Shown here: positions 22,203-32,379 of the stretch, in pieces | Layout: each line of letters opens with the position of its first letter | How positions within the stretch are numbered: position 1 is the stretch's first letter | Assembly (NCBI RefSeq): GCF_900100705.1 | Contig: NZ_FNCH01000033.1 | Location: forward strand, 1-37,578 | Direction: 5' to 3' | DNA: 37,578 nt | Source: Pedobacter terrae | Lineage (GTDB): Bacteria > Bacteroidota > Bacteroidia > Sphingobacteriales > Sphingobacteriaceae | The notes under the pieces: model-generated | Seen by the model: only the letters and a program-made list of their open reading frames with translations | What the model was told of the DNA's origin: nothing | The model's database searches: none | Position numbers and translations under genes: made by a program

Positions 22203-25200
22203 ATGAATTGTGCGCAGCGGATTATATTGTTTATTGGATTGACTTTTCCGCTATGCGCCAATGCGCAAACTAAAGTTACCTTAAATTTTACCGGGGCTAA
22301 TTTTGAGCAGGTTGTAGAAGCGATACAACAACAAACCGTTTATCACTTTGCCTATAGTGAATCTAAAATCCCTAAACATCAGGTAACCATCAAGGTAAAG
22401 GAAGAGGAAGCAACAAAGGTGATCGGGCAACTCCTGCTTAACAGTGGTTATACTTATTCTGTTCTGCCCAATCATCTCATTGTGATCAGGAAAAGTTCTG
22501 GCGTAAAAATGGATACAGATAGTGTCCGTGTTTTAAAAGAAGTGGTCATCACCGCACTGGGTATTGAAAAAGACAATAATAAGCTGGGGTATGCCATTAC
22601 CACCATTGCAGGCTCAACCATTACCAAAGCAAGAGAAAGCAACCTGATTATGGCACTACAGGGCAGGGTAGCGGGATTAAATATTACCGGTGTAAACGGT
22701 GGCCCGGGTTCTTCCGCACGCGTGCTCATCAGAGGCGTATCGAGTATGACTGCTGCCTCTCCATTATTTATCGTAAATGGTGTACCCATTGATAATAGCA
22801 TCAGGGGAAGTGCCAATGAGTATGGCGGTGCCGATTATGGCGACGGGATCAGCAATATCAACCCAGATGACATTGAAACCATAACCATATTAAAAGGATC
22901 GGCAGCTTCAGCCTTGTATGGGGCCAGGGCTGCAAATGGGGTAATCCTGATTAATCTGAAAGGAGGAGGAGAAAATGCCAGCGCTAAATTTGAATACAAT
23001 ACCAATCTGGCTTTCGATGTTCCTGTTAACTCAACCGATTTTCAATATACATACGGACAAGGCACTCAAAATAAGCGCCCGGCCGATTTGTACAATGCCA
23101 TTTCTACCGGTTTGTTAAGCTGGGGAGAAATTATGAACGGCAAGCTAAGCCCCCAGGTGGATGGTTCTATGCGGCCATATCTGCCTGTAAAAAATAACAT
23201 CCGGTCTTTTTATCGTGTAGCGCCCGCATTTACCAATACCCTTTCACTTGTAGGTGGGAATACACAGAATAATTATCGGGTTTCGGTTTCCAATTTAGAT
23301 TACAATTCTGTGCTAAGCAATGGCGCCTTAAATCGTAAAACGTTAAATTTTTATGGAACATTGGCACTAAGTTCTAAACTATCGTTGAGTTTAACAGGTA
23401 ATTATATTTACGAATGGAATAAAAACAAGAGTTACCTAAGCGATGGTCCATTAAATCCTAATTATGGGATTTCTGCCCTGGCTACCAGCCTGGATCAAGC
23501 TATTCTGGCGCCTGGTTTTGATGCGGAAACAGGTTTCGAAACCCGCTGGAATGCCGATGAATACAAAACTAATCCATATTTTTTAATGAATAAACAAGCC
23601 GATCATGCCAGCCGGAACCGCTATATCTCCTCGGCTGTGCTGAAATATCAACTGGCTAGTTGGGCAGCTATTCAGGGAAGAATTGGCTACGATTCAAGTA
23701 AAGACGAAGTGGTTAGTATTTTGCCTACCGGAATTGCTTTTTCTATTAACCGGCAAGGCGGTATAAATGCTTACGACCAGAACCGTACTACTGAACTCAA
23801 TAGCGATATATTGTTCAGTGCCACCCAAAATCTTGACGATAAGCTAAATCTCGAACTTTCTATGGGCGCCAATTACCGTGAAAGAAAAGGCAATAGCGAA
23901 AAGCTAAAAGGCTCCCAATTTATTGTTCCTTACTTATATACGCCCGAAAATTTAATGACCATTACCAAAACATTGGCTATCTCAAAGATTGTAACTGAAT
24001 CTGCTTATTACACAGCTGATTTAAGTTATCAAAGGTTTCTTAATTTTTCGGTTACGGGCCGTTATGATATTTATTCGACTCTGCCTGCCAATAATCGTGG
24101 GATTTTTGTACCAGGGATATCGGGCAGTTTTATTTTTTCAGATTTACTGAAATTAAAAGGGCTGAATTTTGGTAAACTACGTCTTGATTTTGCCAAAACC
24201 AGTGGCGAGCCAATCGTACCCTACACTACACAGATTTACTATACAGTCGATACCCGGGTGAACGGTACACCTGTGGGCAGTTTTTCTGGCGATTTACCCA
24301 ACTACAATTTAAAACCTTTTACGTTAAATGAAATAGAAGCGGGCCTCGACCTTAAGTTTTTTAACAGCCGGTTAGCTGTCGATTTTACCTATTTCAATCG
24401 CATTACCCATAATGAAATTATCAATGCTAAACAGTCGGTTACCACAGGTTTTACTTCGGCATACGTCAACCTTGGCGAAACAAGTAATACAGGAGTAGAA
24501 CTGGCGTTAGGTTATACTCCAATCCTTACCAGCAACGGAAAATGGCAGGTTAATTTTAACCTCACTAAGGTGAAAAATACGCTACTTTCCATAGATGGCA
24601 ATAGCAATTATACACTTACAGGTACCTATAGACCTTTAAATGCCAATACCGCATTGGTAGTTGGTAAGCCAATTACACAGGTTATGGCTTACGATTATCT
24701 ACGCGATGCCAGTGGCCATATCGTCATCGGATCGGATGGTATACCTAAAAGAGGCAATTTTATCCCTATGGGCAGTACAATGCCGAATTTGTATGGCGGA
24801 ATAACCAACAGTTTTAATTACAGGCAATTTAATTTTTCTTTTTTGATAGATTACCGCTTTGGTAATAAGATTCTTTCTGCAACAGAATATTATAGTTACG
24901 TACAGGGTTTAAATCGGGCAACGCTGGTGGATAGAGAAACAGGTATTATAGCCAACGGTGTGTTAGAGAACGGACAAAAAAATACCATTAATGTGCCGGC
25001 GTATGCTTATTATCCCGAACTGGCCACCAATATTTCTGCATTATCCGTACTAAATGGCAGTTTTGTTAAATTAAGACAGGCTACTGTAGGTTATTCTTTT
25101 AATGCTGCCTATTTGAAAAAAACACCTTTTAGCAGTATTGGGATAGATTTAGTGGCCCGAAACTTATTTACACTACTTAAATACAGTAAGAATATTGATC

Positions 25201-25304
25201 CTGAGTCGCAGTTTTCGCCCACGCTGGGTTATGCAGGGATAGAAGGAGCATCTTTACCTGCAACACGGACGTTTGGGGTTAATTTCAATTTTAAATTTAA
25301 ATAA
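22203..25304 (+). CDS. SusC/RagA-family TonB-dependent transducer with N-terminal STN domain
   Basis: A 1033-aa outer-membrane protein. Signal peptide 1-21 (PLCANA); STN domain about 27-97 (NFTGANFEQVVEAIQQQT, LNSGYTYSVLPNHLIVIRK); TonB-box-like LKEVVITALGI (111-121); plug about 122-255 (PLFIVNGVPID, NPDDIETITILKGSAASALYG); barrel ending in FKFK. STN domains in this setting bind FecR in the periplasm, so the protein both imports and signals. Unlike its divergent neighbour, it has no CarboxypepD_reg-like domain between STN and plug. Its stop codon is separated from the susD ATG by one base, and 32 nt separate it from fecR. The ligand is unknown. Confidence 0.95.
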   Translation: MNCAQRIILFIGLTFPLCANAQTKVTLNFTGANFEQVVEAIQQQTVYHFAYSESKIPKHQVTIKVKEEEATKVIGQLLLNSGYTYSVLPNHLIVIRKSSGVKMDTDSVRVLKEVVITALGIEKDNNKLGYAITTIAGSTITKARESNLIMALQGRVAGLNITGVNGGPGSSARVLIRGVSSMTAASPLFIVNGVPIDNSIRGSANEYGGADYGDGISNINPDDIETITILKGSAASALYGARAANGVILINLKGGGENASAKFEYNTNLAFDVPVNSTDFQYTYGQGTQNKRPADLYNAISTGLLSWGEIMNGKLSPQVDGSMRPYLPVKNNIRSFYRVAPAFTNTLSLVGGNTQNNYRVSVSNLDYNSVLSNGALNRKTLNFYGTLALSSKLSLSLTGNYIYEWNKNKSYLSDGPLNPNYGISALATSLDQAILAPGFDAETGFETRWNADEYKTNPYFLMNKQADHASRNRYISSAVLKYQLASWAAIQGRIGYDSSKDEVVSILPTGIAFSINRQGGINAYDQNRTTELNSDILFSATQNLDDKLNLELSMGANYRERKGNSEKLKGSQFIVPYLYTPENLMTITKTLAISKIVTESAYYTADLSYQRFLNFSVTGRYDIYSTLPANNRGIFVPGISGSFIFSDLLKLKGLNFGKLRLDFAKTSGEPIVPYTTQIYYTVDTRVNGTPVGSFSGDLPNYNLKPFTLNEIEAGLDLKFFNSRLAVDFTYFNRITHNEIINAKQSVTTGFTSAYVNLGETSNTGVELALGYTPILTSNGKWQVNFNLTKVKNTLLSIDGNSNYTLTGTYRPLNANTALVVGKPITQVMAYDYLRDASGHIVIGSDGIPKRGNFIPMGSTMPNLYGGITNSFNYRQFNFSFLIDYRFGNKILSATEYYSYVQGLNRATLVDRETGIIANGVLENGQKNTINVPAYAYYPELATNISALSVLNGSFVKLRQATVGYSFNAAYLKKTPFSSIGIDLVARNLFTLLKYSKNIDPESQFSPTLGYAGIEGASLPATRTFGVNFNFKFK

Positions 25305-25305
25305 G

Positions 25306-26907
25306 ATGGCCATGAGAAAGTGGTATGTTTTAGGTATTTTTTTTCTGGCTTTGATGGGGAGCTGTTCTAAAGCAAAGTTAGATCAGATCAATACCGACCC
25401 ATCCAGGCTGACAGAAAATAATTACGATCCCAACAGCTTGCTTGCAGAGGCGCAGTTAAAATATGCTAATCTCGGATATTATCAGCTTTTATATCAAAGT
25501 ACCATGATGCAATTGCTGGCCTCAACTTATTATTATTACAATAATGGAGATAAATACATTAATGTAGGCAGTTTTACCGATTACCAGGGACGCATTTTTG
25601 ATGAAGGATATATGGATGCTTCTTACATCAGGGAGATGCAAAGACTGGCTAGACTGAAAGATCCGGTAGCCTACAAAAACCTGATTGCCATTGGCGATAT
25701 CATGTTCGTGCTGGTTTTACAAAGAATTACCGATACCTATGGCGATGTTCCCTATACACAAGCTGTAAAGGCAATGCAGGGTATTAAATATCCGGTTTAC
25801 GATGTCCAGAAAGCTATTTATAGCCAGATGCTGAACGATCTGGATGCAGCTATCGCACAACTGGATACCAGCAAACCAGGCCCAACTGCCGATCTTTTTT
25901 ACAAAGGTGATATGGCCAAATGGAAGAAATTTGGCTATTCGTTAATGCTTAAACTTGCTATGCGTTTAACAAAAGTGGATCCGGATAAAGCCAGGATATG
26001 GACGGAAAAAGCTGGAGGCAAAACCTTCGATAGCATCAACGATAATGCGATCCTGGTGACCGATGCTTCGTCGTTTAACAGCCAGAACGGAACATCGCTT
26101 GCTTTGAGGACTTTTTCTGATTATCTGGAAGTACGTTGGAGTAAAACCTTAATTGATCAGTTAAAAAGTAACGACGACCCCAGGTTGAGTGTGATAGGTG
26201 AGGTGCCAAAAGACGGTCTGGCTAAAAATGCCGATCAGAATCTTAACGGAAATACAGACCCAGCTGCCCAACTGGGTATGCCTAATGGATATGATTTACA
26301 GGGCGGTACAACTGATATCAGTCAGTCGCCAAACTATCCTGGCGGTACAGGCAGCGGAAGTGACTTTGCCCCTCTAGGGAAATACTCCAGACCGCGTACC
26401 GCGGTGTATTTAAAGTTGGGTGGCCCGATTTTTATTTTAAGTTACGCCGAAACTGAATTTTTACTTGCCGAAGCAAAGGTGAGGGGGTGGAATGTTAATG
26501 GCACAGCACAACTGCATTATGCTAACGGATTAACCGGAGCCATACAGTCACTTGCACAGTTGGATCCGTCGGCTGCGGTTGATGCCAATCAGATTACTGC
26601 GTTTGTCAACCGGAACTTACTTGATGAAAGCAGCCCGCAAAATGCATTAGCTTTAATAAATACACAGTATTGGGTGGCCACTGGCACCAATTTTAATTTT
26701 ATAGAAGCCTGGTTAAACTGGAAAAGAAGCGATTACCCTAAACTTATTCCGGTAACCTATAAAGGTAATGTAACCAATGGAACTATTCCCCGCCGGATGA
26801 TCTATCTTTCAACAGAAGTACTTAACAACCCTCAGAATTATAAAGATGCAGTAGCCAGGATAGCAGGAGGTGATGTGCTTACGGCCAGGGTATGGTGGGA
26901 TAAATGA
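25306..26907 (+). CDS. SusD/RagB-like outer-membrane lipoprotein (SusD_2 type)
   Basis: A 533-aa lipoprotein partner of the STN-type SusC. The signal peptide MAMRKWYVLGIFFLALMGSC puts the lipid on C20. The frame extends upstream into susC, but the first in-frame ATG (25306) sits one base after the susC stop and gives a proper signal peptide; ATG 25312 is the alternative. Like the - strand SusD, it has the SusD-like_2 marks ITDTYGDVPYTQA, MAKWKKFGYSLMLKLAMRLTKVDPDKA and NWKRSDYPKL. It is the last gene of the sigma-fecR-susC-susD operon, with a terminator at 27232. Confidence 0.94.
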   Translation: MAMRKWYVLGIFFLALMGSCSKAKLDQINTDPSRLTENNYDPNSLLAEAQLKYANLGYYQLLYQSTMMQLLASTYYYYNNGDKYINVGSFTDYQGRIFDEGYMDASYIREMQRLARLKDPVAYKNLIAIGDIMFVLVLQRITDTYGDVPYTQAVKAMQGIKYPVYDVQKAIYSQMLNDLDAAIAQLDTSKPGPTADLFYKGDMAKWKKFGYSLMLKLAMRLTKVDPDKARIWTEKAGGKTFDSINDNAILVTDASSFNSQNGTSLALRTFSDYLEVRWSKTLIDQLKSNDDPRLSVIGEVPKDGLAKNADQNLNGNTDPAAQLGMPNGYDLQGGTTDISQSPNYPGGTGSGSDFAPLGKYSRPRTAVYLKLGGPIFILSYAETEFLLAEAKVRGWNVNGTAQLHYANGLTGAIQSLAQLDPSAAVDANQITAFVNRNLLDESSPQNALALINTQYWVATGTNFNFIEAWLNWKRSDYPKLIPVTYKGNVTNGTIPRRMIYLSTEVLNNPQNYKDAVARIAGGDVLTARVWWDK

Positions 26908-27231
26908 GTGAAAGGGATGATGTAAGATGGGAAATGTACGGGGTGTAAACTCTGGCGTCATCCCCGCGCAGAGGGGAATCGTAGTGCAAGCACTTTAAGA
27001 TTATCCATCAGTTTTCATAGGAATTCATGAATACCCGGTGGTCGCCAATCCAACAGGTGATGACGGCCTTATTCTATTGGTCGGTATTTCACCCAAGAAG
27101 ATAACTTTATTCAATAATCTCTCATGCTGGTAAAGTTTCGGTCGGTATGACACATAACGAAAGATGAAGTTACCTAAGCCCGGATATAATCTATCGAGTT
27201 CGGAATGACGATGTTACTAAGAAGCGAAAAC
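26908..27231. other. Intergenic stretch with short palindromes, no gene
   Basis: This is 324 bp between convergent genes. It holds a small hairpin TCCCC/GGGGA (26961-26977), a palindrome ATTCATGAAT (27023-27032) and a GATGTAAGATGGG word resembling the reverse complement of part of the 5S-proximal repeat units. No coding potential is evident; it looks like decayed extragenic repeat DNA. Confidence 0.55.
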
Positions 27232-27263
27232 AAAAATGCCTCCCGGTTTCGGAAGGCATTTTT
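27232..27263. terminator. Bidirectional terminator between susD and the barrel-protein gene
   Basis: AAAAATGCCT (27232-27241) and AGGCATTTTT (27254-27263) form a 10-bp stem whose A and T ends provide U tracts on both strands. It serves the + strand susD and the - strand gene ending at 27286. Confidence 0.9.
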
Positions 27264-27285
27264 GTTGATTGTTAAACATGCTATT

Positions 27286-28983
27286 CTAAAAAGAATAAGT
27301 CAGTCCTCCGAAAATATTAAATCCGTTAGCCTGATAGTACAAATATCTGCTGTAATTGTTATTTAAAATGTTGTTTGCTTTTGCAAAAACAGAGAATTTT
27401 TTATTGATCCTATAATCAGTACCTAGACCTAAATCTACATAACCCTTAACGGTTTCAATCAGTTCAATACCCGTATTAGGGATTACATATTGTGAAGCAG
27501 GAACCGGAGCGCCAGTATAAACTTTAGCCTTAACATCATCCTGAATTACTACACCAGCATTAAAGCTTAGTTTTTTGTTGAAGGTGTACATAAAGTTCGA
27601 ACTTACTTTTAAGCCTGGTTTAAACCATGAGTAGGTTTCAGAAGCTGGCTTCCAATCATCCAGATTTAATTTACCGGTCCATTTTAATGCATCGCTTACC
27701 TGAATCGAAATTTCGCCTTCTACACCGGTTAATTTTGTTTTACCAAAATCGTAAATTACATCAAACTTGTTAAAGTCGGTAAAGTTGTTTACGAACAAAG
27801 GCATATCATCAAACTGTTTTACATAGATCCGGGCTTTGTAACCAAAACCTGGTCCGCCGGTACCTTTAACGCCCGCGCTGAAACTTAACTTTTCTACAGT
27901 GTTTTTCACTAAGATATTGCTGTTTAACCAAGGATTTTCATCTGTAAAGCCTTTTAAAGAGTTTCTATTCACATCACCTTTAACTTCTCCAAAAACCTGT
28001 AAATAGTCTGGAATCAGCGTAAAATCGGCTGTAATTGCTGGGAAAACTTTTGTGCTGCTATAGGCACCAAATTCCTGTACAAAATTAACACCTGCAGTAA
28101 TTTTAGCACCCTTAACCTGTAAGCGGATGTAAGGATTTAAACGCAACAGGTTATTGCCAACACTGGTTAAAGCATCTTTGGTGTTTCCAAATTCGGTTGA
28201 TGCGGCTAAACCCAGGTTAAAAGAATTGATGCGTTTGTTTACATAACCATTTAAGCTCAGGTAATTTTCTTTAGCGCTAAATTTATCGTTCCAGATATAA
28301 CCATTGGCTTTTAAAGCATAGCTAAAAGCATCTTCATCTTCGGTAAAGTTTTTAACCAGTTCACCTTCTAACTCGATGGTGGTTAAGGCCTGCTTATCCG
28401 GATTTGGGTTTAAAGTAGGTCTGCTGTTATCGATGCCGTAAAAATAAGTGCCGTTACGCTCAAAATTAATGCGGCCACTTACGGTGTTTTCATCTAAAAT
28501 GCTGCGGCCAAAAACGCTTAACTGTTGGTTGCTACTGTTCTGTTTATTTAACTTTCCTTGCTGACTGAAGTGTTTAAAATAACCACCAACCTGTAATCCT
28601 TCATCTTTGCCGGTGTTAAAATAGGCCTCTCCCAAAAGGGTACCTAAAGAACCAAATCCACCTTTTACATAATTGTTGACTAAAATACTCGCTTTTTCTT
28701 CAGCAAGTGCCTGTGCCTGTAATTTTTGGATATCGCTGTTCAACTCCAGCTTTCTATCTAAAATGCTGTAGTTTAATTTTGCTTTATACGTTTTAACGTC
28801 GTCCAAATTCGGGCTTCTTCTCAACTTCACCGCCTCTGCCAAAATTGGTTTGTATGGACGCACTACTTCAATCTCTTCATTTACTACCCCTTTTTCCTCC
28901 GTTTTTTTATCCTGCGCCTGTGCGGTCATTAACCCGGCAGCTAAAAAAAACAGTGAACTATATATATATTTAATCGATTTCAT
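27286..28983 (-). CDS. Outer-membrane beta-barrel protein, TonB-receptor-like without a plug
   Basis: A 565-aa protein with a signal peptide (1-23, ending AQA) and alternating amphipathic strands to a terminal Phe (FGGLTYSF), typical of an outer-membrane barrel. After the signal comes a conserved-looking EEIEVVRPYKPIL stretch (about 35-48) and a polar helix-prone segment (about 75-100); no TonB plug domain is visible, although relatives are often labelled TonB-dependent receptors. It begins 4 nt after the stop of the large TPR gene, so the two are cotranscribed and probably work together at the envelope. I do not recognise a specific function. Confidence 0.75.
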   Translation of the reverse strand: MKSIKYIYSSLFFLAAGLMTAQAQDKKTEEKGVVNEEIEVVRPYKPILAEAVKLRRSPNLDDVKTYKAKLNYSILDRKLELNSDIQKLQAQALAEEKASILVNNYVKGGFGSLGTLLGEAYFNTGKDEGLQVGGYFKHFSQQGKLNKQNSSNQQLSVFGRSILDENTVSGRINFERNGTYFYGIDNSRPTLNPNPDKQALTTIELEGELVKNFTEDEDAFSYALKANGYIWNDKFSAKENYLSLNGYVNKRINSFNLGLAASTEFGNTKDALTSVGNNLLRLNPYIRLQVKGAKITAGVNFVQEFGAYSSTKVFPAITADFTLIPDYLQVFGEVKGDVNRNSLKGFTDENPWLNSNILVKNTVEKLSFSAGVKGTGGPGFGYKARIYVKQFDDMPLFVNNFTDFNKFDVIYDFGKTKLTGVEGEISIQVSDALKWTGKLNLDDWKPASETYSWFKPGLKVSSNFMYTFNKKLSFNAGVVIQDDVKAKVYTGAPVPASQYVIPNTGIELIETVKGYVDLGLGTDYRINKKFSVFAKANNILNNNYSRYLYYQANGFNIFGGLTYSF

Positions 28984-28987
28984 AATG

Positions 28988-31900
28988 CTACTTCTTCTTG
29001 TTTATTTTTTCTAGTTTTTCTTTGGCTGTAGGGATGATGTCATCCTTGCCTTCGTAATTATCAATTATACTGAGAAGTGTACTTTTCGCCTGTAAATTGT
29101 CTTTCAAGGCTACGTAATTGTCAGAAAGCAGAATAAATGCTTTCGCTACCCAATAATCGTAAGAAGCCATGTTGTTGATCAGATCAAAACAGGTTTTAGA
29201 TGAGGTTTTGAAATCACCTTTGCTGTATTCCAATAAAGCTAAGTTATATTTTGCTTCAGCAGCAGCAATGGTTTTTGTTTTAGCCACTACATTTTTAAAT
29301 TCTTTAATGGCTGTGGTGGTATCACCTTTCAACAGGTACGCTTTACCAGAATATAAACTAGAACTGTTTTTTTCTTCTTCTGAAGCTTTTTCAGACTCTT
29401 TGGTCAGCTGTGCATATTTAAGCATGTCATCAGGCATGTTTAGGGCAGTATAAGCCTTTAACAAATTATTGATGGCAAAACTATAATGCGATTTGTAATC
29501 GGTTGTTGTTTCCAGTCTTTTCAGGTAAACAATGGCCTCATTGTATTTTTTCTGATTTAAGAACAGTTGCGAAATACTTACCAATGAACGCTCGGTATAA
29601 TCACTTGTCCAGTCGTTTAAGATAAATTCGTAATCAGGAATAGCTTCATCCGGACGACCTAATTTAACCAACGATTCTGCTCTGATAAATTTGGCTTCTT
29701 TTTCATGGTTAGCCTTAGGAAATTTATCAAAGTAAGCATTTACTGCCTGGAATGCACCACTGGCATCCCCTTTTAGATAGGTATTATTAACTGCGGCAAA
29801 AACGATGTTATCCTGTTCTGAACCAGAGTAATTTCCAAGCGGGGTAGTAGCTGCATAAGCAATAAAACCATTTGCATCACCACGATCTACATAAATATTT
29901 TTGATCGATTCCATGGCCTGTTTAGCTTCGTCAGCAGTTGGATAATCGCGGATTACCTTTTTGAACGATTCTAGAGCGGCATCATCCTGATCCTGGTTGT
30001 ATTGAACCAGACCAATGGTTACCAGAGCTTTGGCTACATAACTGCTGCGTGGGTATTTAGCTACCAACGCCACAAGATCTGATTTAGATTTATCAAAATC
30101 GCCTTTGTTAAAATAGGTATAGGCTGTTTCAAAGCCTGCATCATCTGCGTAGTTTGAATTTGGAAAGGTATTCAACAGGTTCTGCATGGTTGCAATTTTT
30201 GCATCATATTGGTTTTCCAATCCCTGGATCATTCCTTTTTGAAAAGTGGCATAATCTTCAGAAGTAGTTTTACGACTGATGATTTTGTTATAATTGGCCA
30301 TTGCATCACCATAATTCTTATTGACGAAATACGAATCGGCTAAACGGATGGTCGCATCGTTAATGGTTTTTTGGTCTTTATCATTGCCCGCCAGGAATTT
30401 TTCGAAGTAACTGGCTGCTTTGCTATACTTTTCATCTTCAAAGGCTGCATAAGCCAAAGCATAATTCGCAAAATTGTAGACACCTGTTTTATCGGCGTCT
30501 GGCATCTTTAAAAATTTCTCAAAAGTGGTAACTGCTTCGCCATACTTACGCAGTTCGTACATTGATTCTGCTTTCCAATAGGTATTTAACGCATTGATTT
30601 CATTATCTTCCGGGAAGTTCTCAGAACGCAAAAACATTGATAATGCATTTGGGAAAGCTCTTTCGTTATAAAACTCTAAACCGCGGAAATAGGTTACCTT
30701 TTGATAAGCTTCTTTAGCCTCCAGGTTTTTATCCGGAATAGGCTCCAGAATATCAACAGCTGCCTGATAGTTTTTGGTGGTTAATAAAACCTCGCCTAAT
30801 AAAGTTTTGGCCTCGTTTATTTTACGCGATTTCGGGAAAGTTTTTAAGAAACCCTGGGTAGCTTCTAAAGCTTGTTGATGGAATTCTAACTCGTAGCTTA
30901 ATTTAGCGTAGTTTAACCAGGCTTCTTCTTGTATCCCTTTATCGAAACTTAAACGCGAAGCCCTGAAAAAGGCACTTTGCGCTTTCTGTTTATTTCCTAA
31001 CTGGATAAATGCCTTACCAAGCGTATGCATACCATTTTGCAGGTAAATATCATCCGTATTTAGTTTTTCTAAAACAGCAATTGATTCTTTATACTTTTTA
31101 TTTTGGAACAAAGAGTATCCGTATTGATAAATGAAGAGGTTGTTTTTGGTTTCACTTTTATCTTTTGCATAATATTCTGCAAAATACTTTTCAGCATTTT
31201 TGAATTCAGATTTTGCAAAGTACGATGCCGCAACCAAACTCAGCATCTCTGGTTCGAATTGTTGTTTGGTTTTTTGAATGGCTGCCAAAGCATAGCTGAT
31301 TACATCGTCGTAACGCTCATCAAGATAGTACATCGAAGTGATGTAATACGGATAACTGGCCTCATAAGTAGGAGAGCCCTTTAGTTTTTCGAAGTTGGCT
31401 AAAGCTGTTTTATATTCTTTATTTAAGTAATTGATGTAAGCAAAGTAATAGGTTGCACTTTCCTGAAAATCGCCTTCTTCTTTTTTTACTTTTTCGAATA
31501 AAGGTTCTGCCTTGTCGTAGTCTTTAAGTTCGAAATAAGCATAACCTTGCTTAAACTGGTATTCGGTTCGTTGTTTGCCAGAAAGTGTAGAAGGGTCGGT
31601 TTTTTCGAACCATTCTAAAGCCTTTTTATAATTTTTCTGGTTGAAATAAGTTTTTCCAACGTAGAAATAAGCCAGTTTGGTATTCGGATTTAAGGGATAG
31701 TCGCGGATAAAGGCCTGAAACAAACTCTCGGCGTCGGCATTGGTCAATTCAAGTGCACAAACAGCTGCATAGAATTTTGCATTTTCTTTCAATAAAGATA
31801 GTTCGGCGTTGCTCTCTGTCTGGGTAGAAGGTTTATAACGTTGCAGCTCAACGAGTTTAAACTGCTGTGCAGCTGCGGTGTATTTTTCTTTGTCTAATAA

Positions 31901-32011
31901 TTCTAAGCCCGTTTGATAGTTTTTGTTGAGGTTCTGCACAGCGCTAACTTGGGCGTATGTGCTGAAACTTCCTGCTAAAATTAGCGGAATTAGTAAGTAT
32001 TTTTTCTGCAT
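28988..32011 (-). CDS. Large periplasmic tetratricopeptide-repeat protein
   Basis: A 1007-aa protein with signal peptide MQKKYLLIPLILAGSFSTYA and more than a dozen TPR/Sel1-like helical hairpins spread over the whole chain (for example AYFYVGKTYFNQKNYKKALEW and ALVTIGLVQYNQDQDDAALESF). The frame opens at a TTG (32020), but the ATG at 32011 starts the signal peptide properly. Many units are of the YbgF/BamD-like kind with a yPxs/t ending (FPNSNYADDA, YPRSSYVAKAL), common in envelope-assembly scaffolds. It lies 4 nt upstream of the barrel gene. A scaffold or chaperone role for an outer-membrane complex is inferred; the partner is not known. Confidence 0.85.
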   Translation of the reverse strand: MQKKYLLIPLILAGSFSTYAQVSAVQNLNKNYQTGLELLDKEKYTAAAQQFKLVELQRYKPSTQTESNAELSLLKENAKFYAAVCALELTNADAESLFQAFIRDYPLNPNTKLAYFYVGKTYFNQKNYKKALEWFEKTDPSTLSGKQRTEYQFKQGYAYFELKDYDKAEPLFEKVKKEEGDFQESATYYFAYINYLNKEYKTALANFEKLKGSPTYEASYPYYITSMYYLDERYDDVISYALAAIQKTKQQFEPEMLSLVAASYFAKSEFKNAEKYFAEYYAKDKSETKNNLFIYQYGYSLFQNKKYKESIAVLEKLNTDDIYLQNGMHTLGKAFIQLGNKQKAQSAFFRASRLSFDKGIQEEAWLNYAKLSYELEFHQQALEATQGFLKTFPKSRKINEAKTLLGEVLLTTKNYQAAVDILEPIPDKNLEAKEAYQKVTYFRGLEFYNERAFPNALSMFLRSENFPEDNEINALNTYWKAESMYELRKYGEAVTTFEKFLKMPDADKTGVYNFANYALAYAAFEDEKYSKAASYFEKFLAGNDKDQKTINDATIRLADSYFVNKNYGDAMANYNKIISRKTTSEDYATFQKGMIQGLENQYDAKIATMQNLLNTFPNSNYADDAGFETAYTYFNKGDFDKSKSDLVALVAKYPRSSYVAKALVTIGLVQYNQDQDDAALESFKKVIRDYPTADEAKQAMESIKNIYVDRGDANGFIAYAATTPLGNYSGSEQDNIVFAAVNNTYLKGDASGAFQAVNAYFDKFPKANHEKEAKFIRAESLVKLGRPDEAIPDYEFILNDWTSDYTERSLVSISQLFLNQKKYNEAIVYLKRLETTTDYKSHYSFAINNLLKAYTALNMPDDMLKYAQLTKESEKASEEEKNSSSLYSGKAYLLKGDTTTAIKEFKNVVAKTKTIAAAEAKYNLALLEYSKGDFKTSSKTCFDLINNMASYDYWVAKAFILLSDNYVALKDNLQAKSTLLSIIDNYEGKDDIIPTAKEKLEKINKKK

Positions 32012-32150
32012 TGGTTTCAAATATGGTTGGTACTAAATTAGGAATAGTATCAAAGCTTATCAACAGAAGTAATTAACATCTGTTAATAACACAAATTAAC
32101 GACAGGATTTTTGGTTTGGTATTAAGGGGTAGCGGAATGTGGAAAAGTTA

Positions 32151-32252
32151 GGTTCATTGGTCATTAGTTCATTCGTCATTGGTGCCGCCGCATCCGGTAG
32201 AGGTTCATTGGCTGATTTGTCATTGGTTTATTAGTCACGCAATTAGTCATTG
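32151..32252. repeat. Degenerate 7-8 nt periodic tract (CATTnnn)
   Basis: CATT begins at 32155, 32162, 32170 and 32177, then again at 32206, 32221 and 32248, with GATT/TATT variants at 32214 and 32229. Most steps are 7-8 nt, which indicates a decayed tandem heptamer. Confidence 0.6.
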
Positions 32253-32379
32253 CAAGATGATTTTTCCTAACAAGGGCCTACCGGCTGTAGACAATCTTTA
32301 TTGAGATTGAGTAGGAGGGATTCACTGGTTAATTGTTTAAAAATGAGTAATATTTGGTAATTGATGTTGCGAAAAGACG

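Noticed and set aside
31103..31384. + strand frames opposite the TPR gene
   Set aside because: The repeat-rich TPR coding strand leaves its complement open; there is no domain or start signal.
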